Positions 30,200-42,212 of a stretch of DNA of 64,000 nt are shown piece by piece. Below the pieces are notes generated by a model that had not been told where the DNA came from, ran no database searches, and saw only the letters and a list, made by a program, of their open reading frames with translations. The stretch is from contig CM054140.1 of assembly GCA_028751875.1 (NCBI GenBank), positions 47,197,551 to 47,261,550 on the forward strand, given 5' to 3'. Within the stretch, counting starts at the first letter, position 1; the number at the start of each line of letters is the position of its first letter. A program made the position numbers and the translations under genes. The stretch is from Rapana venosa (Eukaryota > Mollusca > Gastropoda > Neogastropoda > Muricidae).

Positions 30200-30725
30200 A
30201 TAACAATGGAAAACACTCGAATTAGTTTGCGATATTCTCATCTGTTTCAAATGTCTCCACAAATCTGCACCCTCTTATCTCTGTAACTGTCTTCGCCTGT
30301 ACACTCCGTCCCGTTCCCTTCGTTCAGCCGCAGATACTTTGTGCTTTCGAACACCCAGATTTAAAACAAACCACTGTTGGCCGTCGCTCTTTCTCTGTTT
30401 CTGGTCCGTCCAGAAACGTTCCACGACCTCCCTCTCTCACTTCGCCAAAAGCTTTCATTTGATACTTTTCAAATCTAGCCTCAAAACGCACTTATTTTCT
30501 ACTTGAGACTTTCCCCTGTTATCTGTTCCTACTTTTTAATAGCTACCTTCACCTCCACCACCCCACCCCACCTAAGTGTGTTGTGTGTATAAATTTGATA
30601 TTTGTTTATCCTGATATTCGTGGACGGTTGGCATGCGTGTGAATGATTTGAATGCAAGCGCTTTGATTTGTTTACTTTACAAAATTCAGCGCTATATAAA
30701 TCCCATATATTATTATTATCATTGT
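30200..30725 (+). pseudogene. L2-like LINE C-terminus and 3' end
   Basis: Translations give RSFSVSGPSRNVPRPPSLTS after LKQTTVG, matching the RSFSVSGP.LWNSLP style of the L2-type polyprotein end. A degenerate KTHLF-like finish follows, then a 3' UTR and the GCGCTTTGATTTG, GCGCTATATAAATCC, ATTATTATT tail. It is frameshifted and 5'-truncated, and it links the many solo ATT tails here to L2-like elements. Confidence 0.65.
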
Positions 30726-30730
30726 TATTA

Positions 30731-30732
30731 TC

Positions 30733-30785
<53 letters not shown>

Positions 30786-30830
30786 AAGAAGAAGTAGAAG
30801 AAGTAGTAGTAGTAGTAATTTGGGGTTAAA
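30731..30830. repeat. (AGT)n/(AGA)n triplet tract
   Basis: About 100 bp of AGT repeats with a short AGA block. Confidence 0.95.
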
Positions 30831-31200
30831 AAAAAATTCTCCATACGTCTGATCAGTTTGGCGTACAATTGGTTCAAAACATTTCTGCTTTTTGTTCTAA
30901 ATTCTCGGTCTTCACTGTTTGCTTGACTTCTCTCTATACTCCTTGAGCAGTCATTTGGGCACTGCGCGAAGATTTTCAGGCAAGTGTGTTGTGGGTATGT
31001 TGAATCTGGCGGACCCCATGCCTCTCCGGGTAGCAGGATGCATGCTGGGTATGTATGTGTCGTCCGTGCCACATAAATTTTCGCTCGTCTTGAGGCTTCA
31101 GAGAACGCGTATCTTGACATGTTGACTGAACGACAGGGGAGGGGGGGGGGAGGGGCGTGTGTGTTGAATTTGTATGCAGATATCTCTGCCACATTATTTC
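30831..31200 (-). mobile_element. possible SINE family C remnant
   Basis: GCAGGATGCATGCTGGGTAT, then GTGTCGTCCGTGCC, resembles the GATGTATGCTGGGTATGCCC of the minus-strand family C copy at 9425-9745. The rest is diverged. Confidence 0.35.
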
Positions 31201-32660
31201 AGAAATAAGATTTTTAAAAAATCCGAAAGATGATAAACAGAAAGACAGGAGGACAAAAAAGTCAACCAAACAAACATGGAAACTGATTTGGAGAGAGAGA
31301 AAAAATGAAAAACGATCAGGATTTCAGGGACGGGGGCGGAGGAGAAGGGAAAAAATGATACTGGAGACGAGGAAAAGTAGGAGGGGGCGGGAAGGGGGGG
31401 GGGAGGACCCGCAAAATGTAAATAAATAAATTGTAAGATAAATGAATAAATAGATAACCCGCAAACAGTCTACATCCCTAGCATCATGTTGAAGTGTGTT
31501 TGGGTTATACAAGTCCTGGCCTGCCAAGGAGCGCAAACAGAACACAGGTATTGCAAGTCAGTTCAACGCAGCTTCAGAAATTATTGAGAAGCGGTATGAC
31601 TGAACACAACAAATTACAAATGTTAACGAAACACTTTAAGGAGTCTGTAATTCCTTGCAGATGTATACAACACAGAAATCCTCAACAAAGAAGGTAAAGA
31701 AGATACTGTCTCCTTCCGGCAGGACCGCACCAAACTGTTAACCCGATTCTTCTGTCCCTTACAGCCACTCTTTCGTTAAAGGAGATAAGAAAAGAAGTAA
31801 AGAAAGAAAGACTACTTTCCTGCTTAAGATTTTGTCATTTTCCCCTTCTGTTTTCCTATAATATGACTCTTGCATTCATATCGCACGTACTAAGGCATCC
31901 ACAGAAGGAAAAAAACAACTTTTTTGTAAAGGACTAGCCTCTGACTCAAAACTCAGGTGATTTTGCACACATTTGGTGGGTTTAAATCTAAAAAAAATTG
32001 TTTAGCAAACCCTATACCCCATCAGTCCTTTATCGTCTGCTAGCTTCCTAACCACAATGTGCATGCGCAGGGGTTAACACTGTAAGAACACAAGCAATCC
32101 TCATCTGATGATCATTTCCAACTGTCTTGTGACTACCTGGTATTGCTGTATGTCCTCAATCCACAAAACAGCTACACAGTGCATTTCTTTTTCATTCTTT
32201 CAAAGTGAAATTCAGCAAAAATGATACTACATGACCCCGCAAGCTAACGCAGAAGTGTAGCCAAAGATTGATTAATTGTCTTACAGACACTTCGGCTGCT
32301 TAGGGAACAAGGGGTCAATAATGTAACGTGACAAGACAGACACCCAGTTATCTACCTACAAACCTACTTCTTTCCTGCACAGCAGTAGTTTTAACTTCAC
32401 AAGGGACGAAACCAGTTTCACAACATCATAGCATGAAAAGTCCACTCCTTTGTTTTGTTGGTTGGTTTTACAACCAAGTCCAATCACTTTGCAATCAGTC
32501 AGACAAACAATGTACACGTTGAAATATTGATTACAAAATGTGCATCGAGTCTATTTTTTTTTTCCTCAAGTCAGTTGGATCACACATTATGATAATGAAA
32601 GAACTATAATGTCGACACAAATCTGTCAAGGACGGATTTCGTTTTTATTTTCTAGTCCAT
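31201..32660. other. no gene seen
   Basis: AT-rich unique-looking sequence, purine-rich near 31310-31410. Short open frames lack domain character. Confidence 0.5.
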
Positions 32661-32688
32661 TGCTCATATATATATATATATATATATA

Positions 32689-32755
<67 letters not shown>

Positions 32756-32893
32756 AGCGCTTTGATTTCTTTTTGCAAGATATAGCGCTATATAAATTCC
32801 ATATATATATATATATATATCAAACGCTTTGATTTCTTTTTGCAAGATATAGCGCTATATAAATTCCATATATATATATATATATATATATAT
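32661..32893 (+). repeat. TA/CT tract with duplicated L2-like tail
   Basis: TA and CT repeats, then two near-identical 67-bp units (from 32755 and 32822): AA(G/A)CGCTTTGATTTCTTTT, TGCAAGATATAGCGCTATAT, AAATTCCAT, (AT)n. Confidence 0.9.
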
Positions 32894-33079
32894 AAGCGCG
32901 ATAGTATCAAAACTCCGTGGCTTGACTTGACTTCTCCGGTAACTCCGAGAAGTCACTGGAACTTCTGGAAGTTAACGGGGAAAGCCAGGTCAAACCTGAA
33001 AATTGGTGGTGTTGCTACATTTCCCTTAACTTTTTTTACACAATAATACACAAAACATAATGAACTGTACAAGTATTTC

Positions 33080-33118
33080 CAAAGGAAGAAGAAGAAGAAG
33101 AAGAAGAAGAAGAAGAAA
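33080..33118. repeat. (GAA)n tract
   Basis: About 12 GAA triplets. Confidence 0.9.
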
Positions 33119-33195
33119 CTGCTTCCAGTTGACCACAGCAGCGAAGGTAAGACGCCATCTCTCTCTCTCTCTCTTTTCTTCCCGCTACGTCAAAA

Positions 33196-33281
33196 TGACG
33201 TCATGATGATGATGACGGGCCAAAACAAAACACAAAAGTCCACGCTGACGTCACGAGGGCTGAGGTCACAGAATGACGTCA
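33196..33281. promoter_or_regulatory. cluster of three perfect CRE palindromes
   Basis: TGACGTCA occurs at 33196-33203, 33246-33253 and 33274-33281, just past the stop codon of the exon at 33294-33435 in its minus-strand sense. Three exact 8-mers in 86 bp is far above chance. Whether they bind CREB/ATF factors is unknown. Confidence 0.45.
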
Positions 33282-33293
33282 TGGCGTGAGGCA

Positions 33294-33435
33294 TCAGTAC
33301 TTTTCCAAGTCCTCGATGACGGGGATGTCGTTGGCGTGGTTGCTGGGGGCCGGGGTGTTGGCATCGCGCCGTCTCTTGAGGTCCTGCAGTTTGTCTTGGA
33401 GCATCTTGCCCTGCCGCTCCTTGTCCTTGGCCAAA
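33294..33435 (-). CDS. C-terminal exon of an unrecognised coiled-coil-like protein
   Basis: Minus strand. Acceptor CTCTGTGTGCAG|TTTGGCC, then 46 codons after one carried base, then TGA (33294-33296). The peptide is LAKDKERQGKMLQDKLQDLK, then RRRDANTPAPSNHANDIPVI and EDLEKY. A charged helix with heptad-like spacing is followed by a polar tail and an acidic end. The codons end mostly in G or C, unlike the AT-rich surroundings, which supports a real exon. The preceding intron begins with a CA microsatellite. I could not find the upstream exons. It is too short to assign a family. Confidence 0.6.
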
Positions 33436-33445
33436 CTGCACACAG

Positions 33446-33660
33446 AGCACACACACACACACACACATGCACGCAGCACGCATGCAGGCAGCACGCACGC
33501 ACGCACACGCACGCAGCACGCACGCACACACACACACACACACACATAGACGTTAAATTAAAGAAGAACACACACACATACACACACACGCGTGACGCTC
33601 GCACGCGCGCACGCACCTGCACACATGCGCGCATACACCACGCACGCATATCATATATTA
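33446..33660. repeat. CA/CG-rich microsatellite
   Basis: CA repeats with GCACGCA variants. A half copy of the snap-back motif (AGACGTTAAATTAAAGAAGA) lies at 33548. Confidence 0.9.
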
Positions 33661-34070
33661 ACAGCAGATCATATATTAACATGCCGCAGTTTAAATAAAA
33701 GGGCACATTCCCGTTTTGATGGCGTCCTCTCCATCAGCAATATTTAGCAAGTCTGTCACTTATGTACGACTTTTTTTAGATCGCTTATGCATAGTCCAGT
33801 TGGTTTGTTATTGTGATTGCTTTGGACTTAAAAGACGCTCTAGTCCAGAAATTATTTGAGCTTGTTAGATTTAAAAAAAATTATCATTATCCTTTTTTCT
33901 TTGCTATATGCCTCCTGTTTCACAGTTGTTGCATTCCTATTATTTATCTTCTTTGATTCATAGGAGGGGGCTAGAGATATTGTGTTTGTAATTGGGTTTT
34001 GGCTGTTGTTGGGTGTTTCTCGCTCTTGTTTTAAGGGTTGAGCTTTTTTCTTCCAGGGGTGGGTGGGTGT
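33661..34070. other. no gene seen
   Basis: AT-rich unique-looking sequence. Confidence 0.5.

Positions 34071-34101
<31 letters not shown>
34071..34101. repeat. poly-G run (31 nt)
   Basis: An uninterrupted G homopolymer. Confidence 0.9.
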
Positions 34102-34102
<1 letters not shown>

Positions 34103-34532
34103 GTTGCTTCTCGGTTTCTTTGAGGGCAGGGGGGGGGGTAACACATTAGATAGGTTTGGATTTTCCGTGAAATTCAGTAGTTGAAATTTTATTTACATTT
34201 TTCATTGGAATTACTGATTTTGTTAGAAATTGTTAGAAATGCATTTACCTGTTGTTTATTGTAGTTCAATAGGTTAGTAATGTAACGGGTTTTTTTCTTT
34301 TCTATAATTTTGGTTGTTGTTTTCCTATATTTTTTTCTTTTTAAATTTTGTTTATCATTTCGCATGCATTGATCCCCTGAAATTCCTTCTCCTGTACAGT
34401 ACCAACTACACCCTCCTCCCTTGACACTCATACACCCTCCTCCTCATCCCCCCGCCCCCACCCCGTCTAATATCACAACTGTGAAAAGACGTTAAATGAA
34501 TTTGAACACCACGCACGCATGTACGCGCACAA

Positions 34533-34563
<31 letters not shown>

Positions 34564-34682
34564 GCCAAACAATGAGGTGTTAGTTCGCTTTACGCCAGAA
34601 TTGTGGTCATGATTTGGTGTGTTGTGTATTAGATGCTAAAAAGGCCTTTAATGAAAAGGCAGGGATATATATATATATATAA
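34102..34682. other. no gene seen; snap-back motif at 34464
   Basis: T-rich sequence. 34464-34497 is a minus-strand copy of the snap-back motif, followed by a short CA tract (34538-34562). Confidence 0.5.
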
Positions 34683-34684
34683 TT

Positions 34685-34749
<65 letters not shown>

Positions 34750-34750
34750 C
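34683..34750. repeat. (GATA)n microsatellite
   Basis: About 16 uninterrupted GATA units. Confidence 0.95.
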
Positions 34751-34943
34751 AGGTTCTTTATGAGGAAAGATGACTTTTTTAAGATATTGCATCAGTGGCA
34801 TTAGTAATTCGTACTTTGAATTTTTTTAATCTTATAAACGTAAAAACGTGTACATACATATGAAACCTCGTGCAGGCACACAAGCCCACACATACAGACA
34901 TGCGTGTGCGCGAGTGCGAACATTCTTCTCCAGTGTACAACAC

Positions 34944-35167
<224 letters not shown>

Positions 35168-35999
35168 TACACACACACACATTCACAACACAAGATAGTG
35201 TATATCAGCTGACAGTACAAAAACAAAAAAAGATCATAAAAGAAAAATATACGTGCCTTGTGAACAGACAGAGGTATACCCTTCAAGATAGCTTATGTTT
35301 GTTCGTGGGTTTTTTTTTTATCTTAATGTTGACGAAAATAAAAATGGCTGTGATCATTTGGGACACCTTGACTTTTTATTTTATTTTTTTTAAGCGTAAG
35401 CTTACCTATCCTTCTCTCTGACATATGATATAATATTTCTGGCCAAACGTAGCAAACCAAGCAGGGCCCCAATCTTCAATTGCGGGCACGAACACAGCGC
35501 ATGCGTGTGCGCACGTGAATCGCAAAACTCTTGTAGGCTACCCCGGGTAGGGGTAGGTGTAGAGGAGAGAGAGAGAGAGAGAGAGAAAAAAAAAAAAAGC
35601 GAAAGGCCAAGTTTGAAACAGGCAAAACCGTTGACTTTTGCTACCTCATGGCGTCTTCTGGGTAGTGTTGTTCTTCTTCTTTCGTGTGCTGTGTTCGTGG
35701 TCAAAATTCAGCGCAGAAATAAGCAACTGGTGACCTGAGTTTTCTTGTGTGTTGGGGGATTAAGTGCTGTTCTGCACAGAAATGTGAGTACTTCATGGTG
35801 TGTGTGTGTTGTGTGTTATTGAGAAAGATATTTCAAACCGCCTCCTTAACTTGTGCAACAATTGGCACAAGGCAGGGTGAATGTTGTAAGAGTTTATGAG
35901 CGCCATATTGTATTGTGTTGAGTTACATTGTACCTGTTTAATTGTATTGTCGTGTCTATGAGCGCCATGTTGTTTTGTATTGTATATCAGTGTTAGTCA
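35168..35999. other. no gene seen
   Basis: Mixed sequence with a short GA tract near 35565 and a repeated phrase (GAGCGCCATATTGTATTGT near 35898 and GAGCGCCATGTTGTTTTGT near 35959). No supported gene. Confidence 0.5.
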
Positions 36000-36125
36000 T
36001 GGTAGATACATCTGCGCGGAAATTGGACTTTTTATTTTTCCTTGGGAGAGCGTGTCGCCACAAGAGCAGCGCCGCCCGTCAGTTTAAAAAAAAAGTTCCT
36101 CTCTGGGTCAGTATTTGTTTTCTTT
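36000..36125 (-). mobile_element. SINE family A, 3' fragment, minus strand
   Basis: GGGAGAGCGTGTCGCCACAA, then GAGCAGCGCCGCCC and GTCAGTATTTGTTTTC. Confidence 0.75.
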
Positions 36126-36571
36126 ACTCTCTTTCACTAGCTTTCCAGTTGGGTTTTTGTTTTTGTTTGTTTGTTTGTTGTTTGGGGTTTTTGCTGTTGT
36201 TGTTTTTAAATTGCGAAAGTATAGAGTCCAGACTGTATCAATCACTACCTCTCTCATTCTACATGTAAACGTTACCGCTAAACTATACGTGTAAGCAATG
36301 ATAATGATGAGGATAATGATGATGGTAAAATTCACTTTTGCATACTTCAAAAACCCTTTAGTCCTAAAGGCGTCAAAAGCGCGCGTCAAAAGCGCGCGCG
36401 CGCATACACACACACACACACCCACACACACCATGCAGATGCACAACTATAAAGAAGAACAGTACAGCCACAGTGCATTCCGATGAAAGATTATCAAACT
36501 TCACAGTACAGCTTTCTCGAAACAAGTAGATTTAAATGTAAGAGTTAGTTTTCACTTTTTGATAGCTGAAC

Positions 36572-36574
<3 letters not shown>
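36126..36574. other. no gene seen
   Basis: T-rich sequence, GAT repeats near 36300 and a CG/CA patch at 36380-36432. Confidence 0.5.

Positions 36575-36644
<70 letters not shown>
36575..36644. repeat. (CT)n microsatellite
   Basis: Pure CT tract. Confidence 0.95.
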
Positions 36645-36648
<4 letters not shown>

Positions 36649-36689
36649 GTACACGCAGGCATGCACTCACGCACGCACACACACACACT

Positions 36690-37240
36690 CACTCTTACTG
36701 CAAATATTGCATCAAAATTGTATCAGTTTAGAAAAATAAAAAACATTCTAGACCTTCGTACAAGAAAACTATTCTATTATGCATATATTCAGTGTAATAT
36801 CGATTATGGTTCTACACTGTGAGATCTAGCTAGCAAAAATATACTTAAACCGTTAATTAATAAGTGTTCATAAAAGAGCCATTGACAAATCAACTTCATT
36901 AATAGCATCTGACTACAAACAAGCAAATGTCCTACCTCTCGAAGTCGAAGCAAAACTTCTATACAATAAAGGGATTTTTATGCATGAAATACTGCATGGA
37001 AATGCTCCATTTGTTCTTAAGAACATGTTTACCATTAATGAATATCGACATTCACATACACTGAACCTTCCTTTTACGACCATTACTCTATGCAAATCTA
37101 GTCTAACATATTCTGGAGGATGGTTGTGGAATAATTTACCAGAATTCATAAGATCTGAATCAAACTTTAAAAAATTTAAAAACAGGTTGTACAATTACCT
37201 TATGGATCTCTCTGACTTGACCTGACTATGTCCAAAGATG
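36690..37240 (+). pseudogene. CR1/Jockey-like LINE C-terminal remnant
   Basis: In-frame pieces are KLYQFRKIKNILDLRTRKLF then YYAYIQCNIDYGST (connecting region after the reverse transcriptase) and, from 36980, MHEILHGNAPFVLKNMFT, then LPFTTITLCKSSLTYSGGWL, WNNLPEFIRSESNFKKFKNR and LYNYL. The LWNNLP.......FK..LK..L pattern is the standard end of many CR1/L2/Jockey polyproteins. Stops between the pieces show decay. It differs from the LINE at 4136, which ends in a CPLC knuckle, so it is a separate family. Confidence 0.75.
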
Positions 37241-37261
37241 TATTGAGAAGAATATTATATA

Positions 37262-37282
37262 CATAAATAAATAAATAAATAA

Positions 37283-37321
<39 letters not shown>

Positions 37322-37375
37322 ATTCACTGATGTTATAATCGGAGTATATTTCGTTTCGGTGTACATAGCTTTGAT

Positions 37376-37454
<79 letters not shown>

Positions 37455-37535
37455 TCTCCCTCTCCCACTCCCCCGTCTCCCTCTCCCTCTCCACTCTCCC
37501 TCTCCCTCTCCCACTCCCCCCTCTGTCTCTCTCTC
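37262..37535. repeat. (AAAT)n-(TA)n, then (CT)n tract
   Basis: ATAAATAAATAAA, then TA repeats to about 37318. CT repeats follow from 37379 with CCCTCTCC variants. Confidence 0.9.
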
Positions 37536-38055
<520 letters not shown>

Positions 38056-38120
38056 AAACGATTCAAATAATGCACATTGAGGTCATTGCCCTTCATGAAA
38101 GGATCCATTGTGTAATAAGA
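38056..38120 (-). mobile_element. possible LINE 3' end
   Basis: ACGATTCAAATAATGCACAT, then GGTCATTGCCCTTCATGAAA, reads on the minus strand like the ..GGGCAATGACC.. LINE 3' ends seen elsewhere here. Confidence 0.35.
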
Positions 38121-38239
38121 AGAAGAAAAACAAGAAAAGAAAAGACAAGAAAAGAATAAGCCAAATGTCAACAAAGCACACCAAAGCAGCTCATAGCAAG
38201 AACAATGCTTCATTGAGGAGAAGAGGGAGACTTAAGACA

Positions 38240-38533
38240 CAGAGAGAGGGGGGGGAGACAGAGGGGGGGGGGGAGAGAGGGGGGCAGAGAGAGAGAGAGA
38301 GAGAGGAGGGGTGTGGGCAGAGGGAGACGGAGAAAGAGAGAGGGAGACAGAGACAGAACCAGACAGAGATAGAGCGAGACAGTCAGAGAGAGAGACAGAC
38401 AGTCAGGGAGAGAGACGGACAGACAGAGATAGAACGAGACAGAGAGAGAGAGAGAGTACACACACACCATATACACACATAACCCATCCTCACACACCCC
38501 CACACAGATACACACACACGCACACACACAAAA

Positions 38534-38574
<41 letters not shown>

Positions 38575-38772
38575 GCACACCACAGACACACACACGCACA
38601 CAAAATAACACGCACACCCCCTACAACATACCTACACACACATACACACTCTACAAACACACACACGCATACACACACACACACACACATACACACTCTA
38701 CAACACACACACACACACACAACACACACAACAACATACACGACAACAACACACACCACACACACAACACAC

Positions 38773-38803
<31 letters not shown>
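38240..38803. repeat. GA-rich then CA-rich low-complexity block
   Basis: AGAGAG/ACAGAC purine-rich sequence to about 38455, then about 350 bp of imperfect CA repeats. Confidence 0.9.
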
Positions 38804-38804
<1 letters not shown>

Positions 38805-38892
38805 ATAGGGCAGAGAGGATCGATTATTGTCATATTTTTGATCGACAGTGATTTGGCCCGAAGCACTTAATGACGTGAGGAAGGATCGATAT

Positions 38893-38925
38893 GAGAGAGA
38901 GAGAGAGAGAGAGAGGAGAGGAGAG

Positions 38926-38962
<37 letters not shown>

Positions 38963-39012
38963 AAGAGGGAGAGAGATTATTAGAGATGGGGAGAGAGAGA
39001 GAGAGAGGGAAG
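38893..39012. repeat. (GA)n tract
   Basis: GA repeats with GGA variants. Confidence 0.9.
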
Positions 39013-39041
39013 AGGCAAGGGGGGAGACAATGACAGTGACA

Positions 39042-39100
39042 AATTCTTTTTATTTCGAGGACAATGAATAAGCACTCATGTGTTTTTTACATCCAGTTCA
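39042..39100 (-). mobile_element. SINE family B, short 3' fragment
   Basis: TTTATTTCGAGGACAATGAA, TAAGCACTCATGTG and TTTTTTACATCCAGTTC. Confidence 0.7.
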
Positions 39101-39209
39101 CGACCGTAAGGATACTTCTTATAATAAATCCAATACTCATACACTCACACAGTAAAAATAAAGAAAAAACTTAAAGAAAAAAACAAACAAACAAAAAAAA
39201 AGCCCCAAC

Positions 39210-39247
39210 AACAGAGAGAGGGATGGAGGAAGAGAGAGAGAGACAGG

Positions 39248-39283
<36 letters not shown>

Positions 39284-39288
39284 AAGAA

Positions 39289-39319
<31 letters not shown>

Positions 39320-39352
39320 AAGAAAGAGAGAGAGAGGAGACAGGGAGAGAGA

Positions 39353-39391
<39 letters not shown>

Positions 39392-39420
39392 AAGAAAGAC
39401 AGAAAGACAGACAGACTGAA
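39210..39420. repeat. (GA)n/(GAAA)n tract
   Basis: Purine-only repeats of about 200 bp, ending in ACAG units. Confidence 0.9.
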
Positions 39421-39480
39421 GGGCATAGTGAGGGCAGAAGGGTGCTGCGTCTGTTGAGCAGGTTATATTATTATAACAAA

Positions 39481-39822
39481 TATTTTTTTTGTATATCGAG
39501 AATAATGGAATAACCACTTATTTGCTTTTTTTACATCCAGTCCCTGTGTGTATGCAGTCTTGTATATTGTCATCTGTTCCAACCGGCACCCAATGGCCTA
39601 CTCTTTCGAAAAGCGGAACAGGGTTTAACGTGTGCGCAAGATGTTCTGCGTGCGTTCGCACACGGGGCCTTGGTTTATAGTCTCATCCGAAGGACTTTTG
39701 GGGAGAGTGGAGTCTGCACTGATGTTAACTCCAGGAGAAAATATCCCCCTGAACGGGAATCGAACCCGGGTCGTCAGATTGCGAGCGCAATGTTCTAACC
39801 ACTAGGCTATCCCGTCCCCCCC
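39481..39822 (-). mobile_element. SINE family B, full length, minus strand
   Basis: ATCGAGAATAATGGAATAAC through ATGGCCTACTCTTTCGAAAA and CACACGGGGCCTTGGTTTAT to GAATCGAACCCGGGTCGTCA (B box, inverted) and AGGCTATCCCGTCCC (A-box end, inverted). Confidence 0.9.
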
Positions 39823-39860
39823 CCCCCCCTTCACGTGTGTGTGTGTGTGGTGTGTGTGAA

Positions 39861-39891
<31 letters not shown>

Positions 39892-39926
39892 TGTGTGTGT
39901 GTATAGGGAGGGGGGGGGGGGGGGGC
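39823..39926. repeat. poly-C, (GT)n and poly-G tract
   Basis: C run, GT repeats, then a G run of about 18. Confidence 0.9.
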
Positions 39927-40059
39927 TTCTCAGTGATTCCCAGGTGTGGTGAGGCAGAATGCACATTATTCTGGTGTGTTAAGCTGGGGAACTCCCAACA
40001 ATAGACGTGTTTTCATTTGGTGTCGGCTCAGTGTCTGTCTGTAGTTGGCTTGTAGGTGA

Positions 40060-40087
40060 TATAGATAGATAGAGAGAGAGAGATAGT

Positions 40088-40118
<31 letters not shown>

Positions 40119-40206
40119 ATAGAGAGAGAGATAGACAGATAGATAGATAGATAGATAGGTAGATAGACAGATAGACAGATAGAGATATATATGTAGAGAG
40201 AGAGAC

Positions 40207-40275
<69 letters not shown>

Positions 40276-40352
40276 GAAAGAGAGAGTTAGATTAGATAGA
40301 TACATAGATACATACATAGATAGATAGATACATACATAGATAGATAGATGGG
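40060..40352. repeat. (GATA)n-rich tract
   Basis: About 290 bp of GATA with GACA, GAGA and CATA variants. GACA units are mixed in blocks. Confidence 0.95.
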
Positions 40353-40878
40353 GGGTTGTTGCTTGTACAACAAATCAGCGTTGACTTTGCAGTATTAGCA
40401 CATTATTCTATGTGATGGATAAGCATTCTGAGCGTCAAATAATATGTGATGTTGTTACAATTATGATCATTCCGCCCCCTCCCCACCCCCCACCCCCCTC
40501 CAACATACACACAAAAAATCATAGTTTTCTACAAAAAAACAACAAACCACTGATCTGTTGGTTGTAAACCGCTATCATTTATTTCATTCAACATCATAGT
40601 TTGGGTTGTAAAAGAATAATAAATTAAAGAGAAAATCCATTGTTTGAAAAACAGTTCAGCTGATTGCCAAACCATGGTAGTTTTTCTTCTATTGCCTATA
40701 GAAAAATAATAATTCCAGGACCAAAAAAAATCATTGTTTGCGCAGCTGATTGCAAAACCGTAGTCAATCTTAATATCACTATTGTGCAGAAATGTAAAAA
40801 CAAACTAGTTCTTTGTGTGGCTCATGTTCTCCCACACTGTGTCCATTGTTCTACCTGTTTTGTCGATCGGAATAAATC
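40353..40878. other. no gene seen
   Basis: AT-rich unique-looking sequence. A loose repeat (GCAGCTGATTGCAAAACCGT near 40743 and TTCAGCTGATTGCCAAACCA near 40655) is visible. Confidence 0.5.
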
Positions 40879-40882
40879 CCTG

Positions 40883-40915
<33 letters not shown>

Positions 40916-40965
40916 CGTGCGTGTGTGCGTGTGCGTGCGTGCGTGCGTGTGTGCGTGCGTGCATA
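40879..40965. repeat. GT/GC microsatellite
   Basis: GT repeats with GTGC and GC variants. Confidence 0.9.
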
Positions 40966-41281
40966 TGTTTCTTAACCTAACAAAAGGCAAGTTATTTCAC
41001 AGCTGCTTTTGCTGTGTCAGTCTTAGATTACGGGATTGGTGTTTTGTTATCTAACTACAGCAGTGGGAGCGGATTTTGTCAACCGCTTAAGAGTCATGGC
41101 TTAGCCGATTGTATTAGAGTCCCAGTGCAAATATCCAAATCAGGGACTGAAGGCTCATGGACGTTCGCCGCCAGCCAATTTTTTTTATATTTTTATAACA
41201 CGCACCGATGGCGGAATAGTGAAGTGAGAGAGAAATGGATTCCAGTTTCCGCCTGACTGGTTCTCGTTCTGTGCGTGACTG

Positions 41282-41432
41282 TTTTTTGTTGTTTGTTTAT
41301 TGTTGTTGTTTGTTTGTTGTTGTTTGTTTGTTTGTTGTTGTTGTTGGTTTGTTGTTTGTTTGTTGTTGTTGGTTTGTTGTTTGTTTGTTGTTGGTTTGTT
41401 GTTGTTTGTTTGTTGTTGTTGGTTGTTTCCTA
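41282..41432. repeat. (GTT)n/(GTTT)n tract
   Basis: About 150 bp of mixed TTG and TTTG units. Confidence 0.9.
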
Positions 41433-41740
41433 GTTTAACACCAGGGGATGGTCAGCCAGAAGATTGACTGTTGCCTCGGTCATCATATCTGGCAATTGAG
41501 ACCTCAACTATTCTTGAGATTTTTTAAATTATTTATTTTCCTTCTTTCCTCGGCTAGAGCTCCCAGGATTACCAATGGTGAGATTTTTGCATGTGCGACT
41601 GGGTTTGGTTTGTTTTTTGGCCCATCATTAAGGTATCTGCATTTCAGCTTCGGGGATTCTTATGGGATGAGAAGTTTGCATTGTATGGCTGTTTTCAAAT
41701 TCCTCGCTAGATATGTGAAGCTATTCTGAGATTTCAGAGC
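41433..41740 (+). repeat. dispersed repeat E plus family C-like tail
   Basis: TTTAACACCAGGGGATGGTC matches the start of repeat E. 41545-41670 (GGCTAGAGCTCCCAGGATTA, TTTCAGCTTCGGGGATT) matches the tail part of the 9370-9500 region. TGGCTGTTTTCAAATTCCTC closes repeat E. Confidence 0.5.
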
Positions 41741-41905
41741 TGGATGGGGAGGGGGGAGAGGTGTCGTTTGATAGAGAGTAGGGATTGTTATTGTAAGGGT
41801 GGGGAGAGGGTGTCGTTTGATAGAGATTAGGGATTGTTATTGTAAGAGTTTGTGGTGGATAAAGACATGCTCAACATTTCAAAGCGTGATTTTTTTAGAG
41901 TAGGC
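41741..41905 (+). repeat. tandem duplication
   Basis: GGTGTCGTTTGATAGAGAGT, then AGGGATTGTTATTGTAAG, is repeated about 65 bp downstream (GGTGTCGTTTGATAGAGATT, AGGGATTGTTATTGTAAG). Confidence 0.8.
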
Positions 41906-41906
41906 C

Positions 41907-41910
<4 letters not shown>

Positions 41911-41993
<83 letters not shown>
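41911..41993. repeat. (GT)n-(GA)n microsatellite
   Basis: GT repeats, then GA repeats. Confidence 0.95.
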
Positions 41994-41996
<3 letters not shown>

Positions 41997-42070
41997 GATA
42001 ACGATATTTTATTCAAGAAAGGCAATAGCCCCATTTGAAAAGGCATCAACATATACACATTTGCTGTAAC
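41994..42070 (-). mobile_element. LINE 3' end abutting GA tract
   Basis: On the minus strand GGGCTATTGCCTTTCTTGAA, then TAAAATATCGTTATCGTTAT, then (CT)n. It has the same terminal phrase as 37880-37908. No coding part is present. Confidence 0.55.
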
Positions 42071-42212
42071 AGTCATTGACATGATTTGATTTGTGACAAG
42101 GTTTCCATGTCACGCAATGTCTTCATCTGGTAGGTAGGCTCACTGGCTCGCTCTGTTTCCTTTTACAAACACATGGCATGGTGTGCATACGTAGCTGTTC
42201 GGCACGTTCCGC

